NCBI GenBank assembly: GCA_021166845.1
Contig: JAJPEP010000052.1
Span: 37,546 to 101,545 of the forward strand
Length of the DNA stretch: 64,000 bases
Source of the DNA: Thiobacillus sp.
GTDB lineage: Bacteria; Pseudomonadota; Gammaproteobacteria; Burkholderiales; Thiobacillaceae
Direction: 5' to 3'
Part shown: positions 63,424-64,000 of the stretch, in pieces
Position numbering within the stretch: the stretch's first letter is position 1
Layout: each line of letters starts with the position of its first letter
Notes under the pieces: model-generated
What the model was told of the DNA's origin: nothing
The model's database searches: none
What the model saw: only the letters and a program-made list of their open reading frames with translations
Made by a program: the position numbers and the translations under genes

Positions 63424-64000
63424 CTATCGCGTCAGGCCCGCATACAGCAGCGGCAGTTTCTCCGGCAGCCGCTCGACGTGGTCGACCACCATGAAGTTCT
63501 TCTGCCCGAAGATGCGCGACACGTAGTTGTCGGCGCGCGGGTCGAGGCTCATGCAGTAGGTGGTGACGCCGTCACGGGCGACTTCCTCCACCGCCTTCTT
63601 GGTATCGTAGCGCAGGTACTGCGGGTCGCGCACGTCGATGTCGGCCGGCTCGCCGTCGGTGATGACGATCAGGAGTTTCTTCGCCGAGCGCTGCAGCTTC
63701 AGATGATGGCCGGCGTGGCGGATCGCCGCGCCCATGCGGGTGGAGAGCTGGCCGGTCATGCCGGCGAGCTTCGCCTTGGGCGCTTCGTCCCAGTGCTGGT
63801 CGAAGTCCTTGAAGCGGTAGTACTCGACGTCGTGGCGGCCGTCCGAGCAGAAGCCGTGGATGGCGAACGGGTCGCCCACCTTGCTGATCGCATCGGCCAG
63901 CAGCACGCAGGCCTGGCGGGTGAGGTCGAGCACGCTGTATTCCTGATCCTGCACCGTCTCGTTGGTCGATTCCGACAGGTCGAGCAGCACCAGGATCGAG
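63424..64000 (-). CDS. cbbO: RuBisCO activase component CbbO (C-terminal VWA part; 5' end outside window)
   Basis: The last ~190 residues of a von Willebrand A domain protein. The MIDAS motif is DLSEST. Conserved CbbO segments follow: GDPFAIHGFCSDGRHDV, GQLSTRMGAAIRH, LLIVITDGEPADIDVRDP and the ending LPEKLPLLYAGLTR. CbbO works with the AAA+ protein CbbQ to remodel inhibited RuBisCO. The related NorD has a similar VWA, but the HDVEYYRFKDFD and DPQYLRYDTKKAVE segments favour CbbO. The gene enters from the right and transcribes leftward. The 63295-63423 gap holds no recognised element. Confidence 0.88.
   Translation of the reverse strand, partial: SILVLLDLSESTNETVQDQEYSVLDLTRQACVLLADAISKVGDPFAIHGFCSDGRHDVEYYRFKDFDQHWDEAPKAKLAGMTGQLSTRMGAAIRHAGHHLKLQRSAKKLLIVITDGEPADIDVRDPQYLRYDTKKAVEEVARDGVTTYCMSLDPRADNYVSRIFGQKNFMVVDHVERLPEKLPLLYAGLTR

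Noticed and set aside
1..64000. CRISPR arrays, tRNA, rRNA and prophage
   Set aside because: No regularly spaced repeat arrays beyond the REP clusters, no tRNA or rRNA signatures and no phage structural genes were recognised.

Overview
The window is GC-rich, densely coded DNA from a proteobacterium, most likely a betaproteobacterium with an autotrophic, sulfur-oxidiser-like gene set (a Thiobacillus-type relative). That is inference. It rests on the C-terminal half of the RuBisCO activase subunit CbbO at the right edge, a gamma-class carbonic anhydrase coupled to a SulP/BicA-type transporter beside it, two further SulP transporters and a TSUP-family exporter, plus the general character of the housekeeping genes. 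No rRNA, tRNA or CRISPR array was found.

Layout. 1-7000 (minus strand): a Wzm/Wzt-type polysaccharide ABC exporter, a TPR-sulfotransferase, a TPR/O-GlcNAc-transferase-like glycosyltransferase and a secreted parvulin, which together suggest assembly or modification of a surface glycan. 7000-11400: two secreted proteins of unknown function, the first under a clear class I cyclic-di-GMP (GEMM) riboswitch, then a small lipoprotein and a lytic transglycosylase. 11500-12350: a REP-associated tyrosine transposase (RAYT) flanked by arrays of its presumed REP palindromes. 12390-23146 (minus): a type II secretion operon in transcription order gspE-F-(dispersed repeat)-G-H-I-J-K-L-M-HR protein-D, with many 4-nt stop/start overlaps. 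23300-37250: mainly plus-strand housekeeping genes, including an esterase, an RNB exoribonuclease, TonB, yqgE-ruvX-pyrR-pyrB-pyrC' (the last a dihydroorotase lacking its metal ligands), lnt, radC and rpmB-rpmG. A diguanylate cyclase, dut and coaBC lie on the opposite strand.

37300-49700: lipid genes (desaturase, FadL, acyl-CoA synthetase), an RNA cytosine methyltransferase, PsiE, a TerB/DUF697-like protein with an amphi-Trp protein, TerC and HtpX, an NhaR-like regulator, an orphan PIN domain and a thioredoxin. 49900-63300: an LTA-synthase-like phosphoglycerol transferase, then an anion-transport island. The island holds two paralogous SulP transporters, a USP-like protein, a histidine kinase/response regulator pair, a small membrane protein, a TSUP permease and a tandem UspA. 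It is followed by gamma-carbonic anhydrase, a third SulP and cbbO.

The most notable new observation is that both SulP paralogues in the island are preceded by the same operator-like array: three GTYAAS hexamers on an 11-bp period, 48-90 bp upstream of the start codon. The array suits an OmpR/PhoB-type regulator such as the one encoded next door. The first SulP gene is also trailed by decayed remnants of a USP-like gene and of a histidine kinase C-terminus, which suggests an ancestral duplication of a kinase/SulP/USP unit. Both island SulP proteins carry an unusual cysteine-rich tail after the STAS domain.
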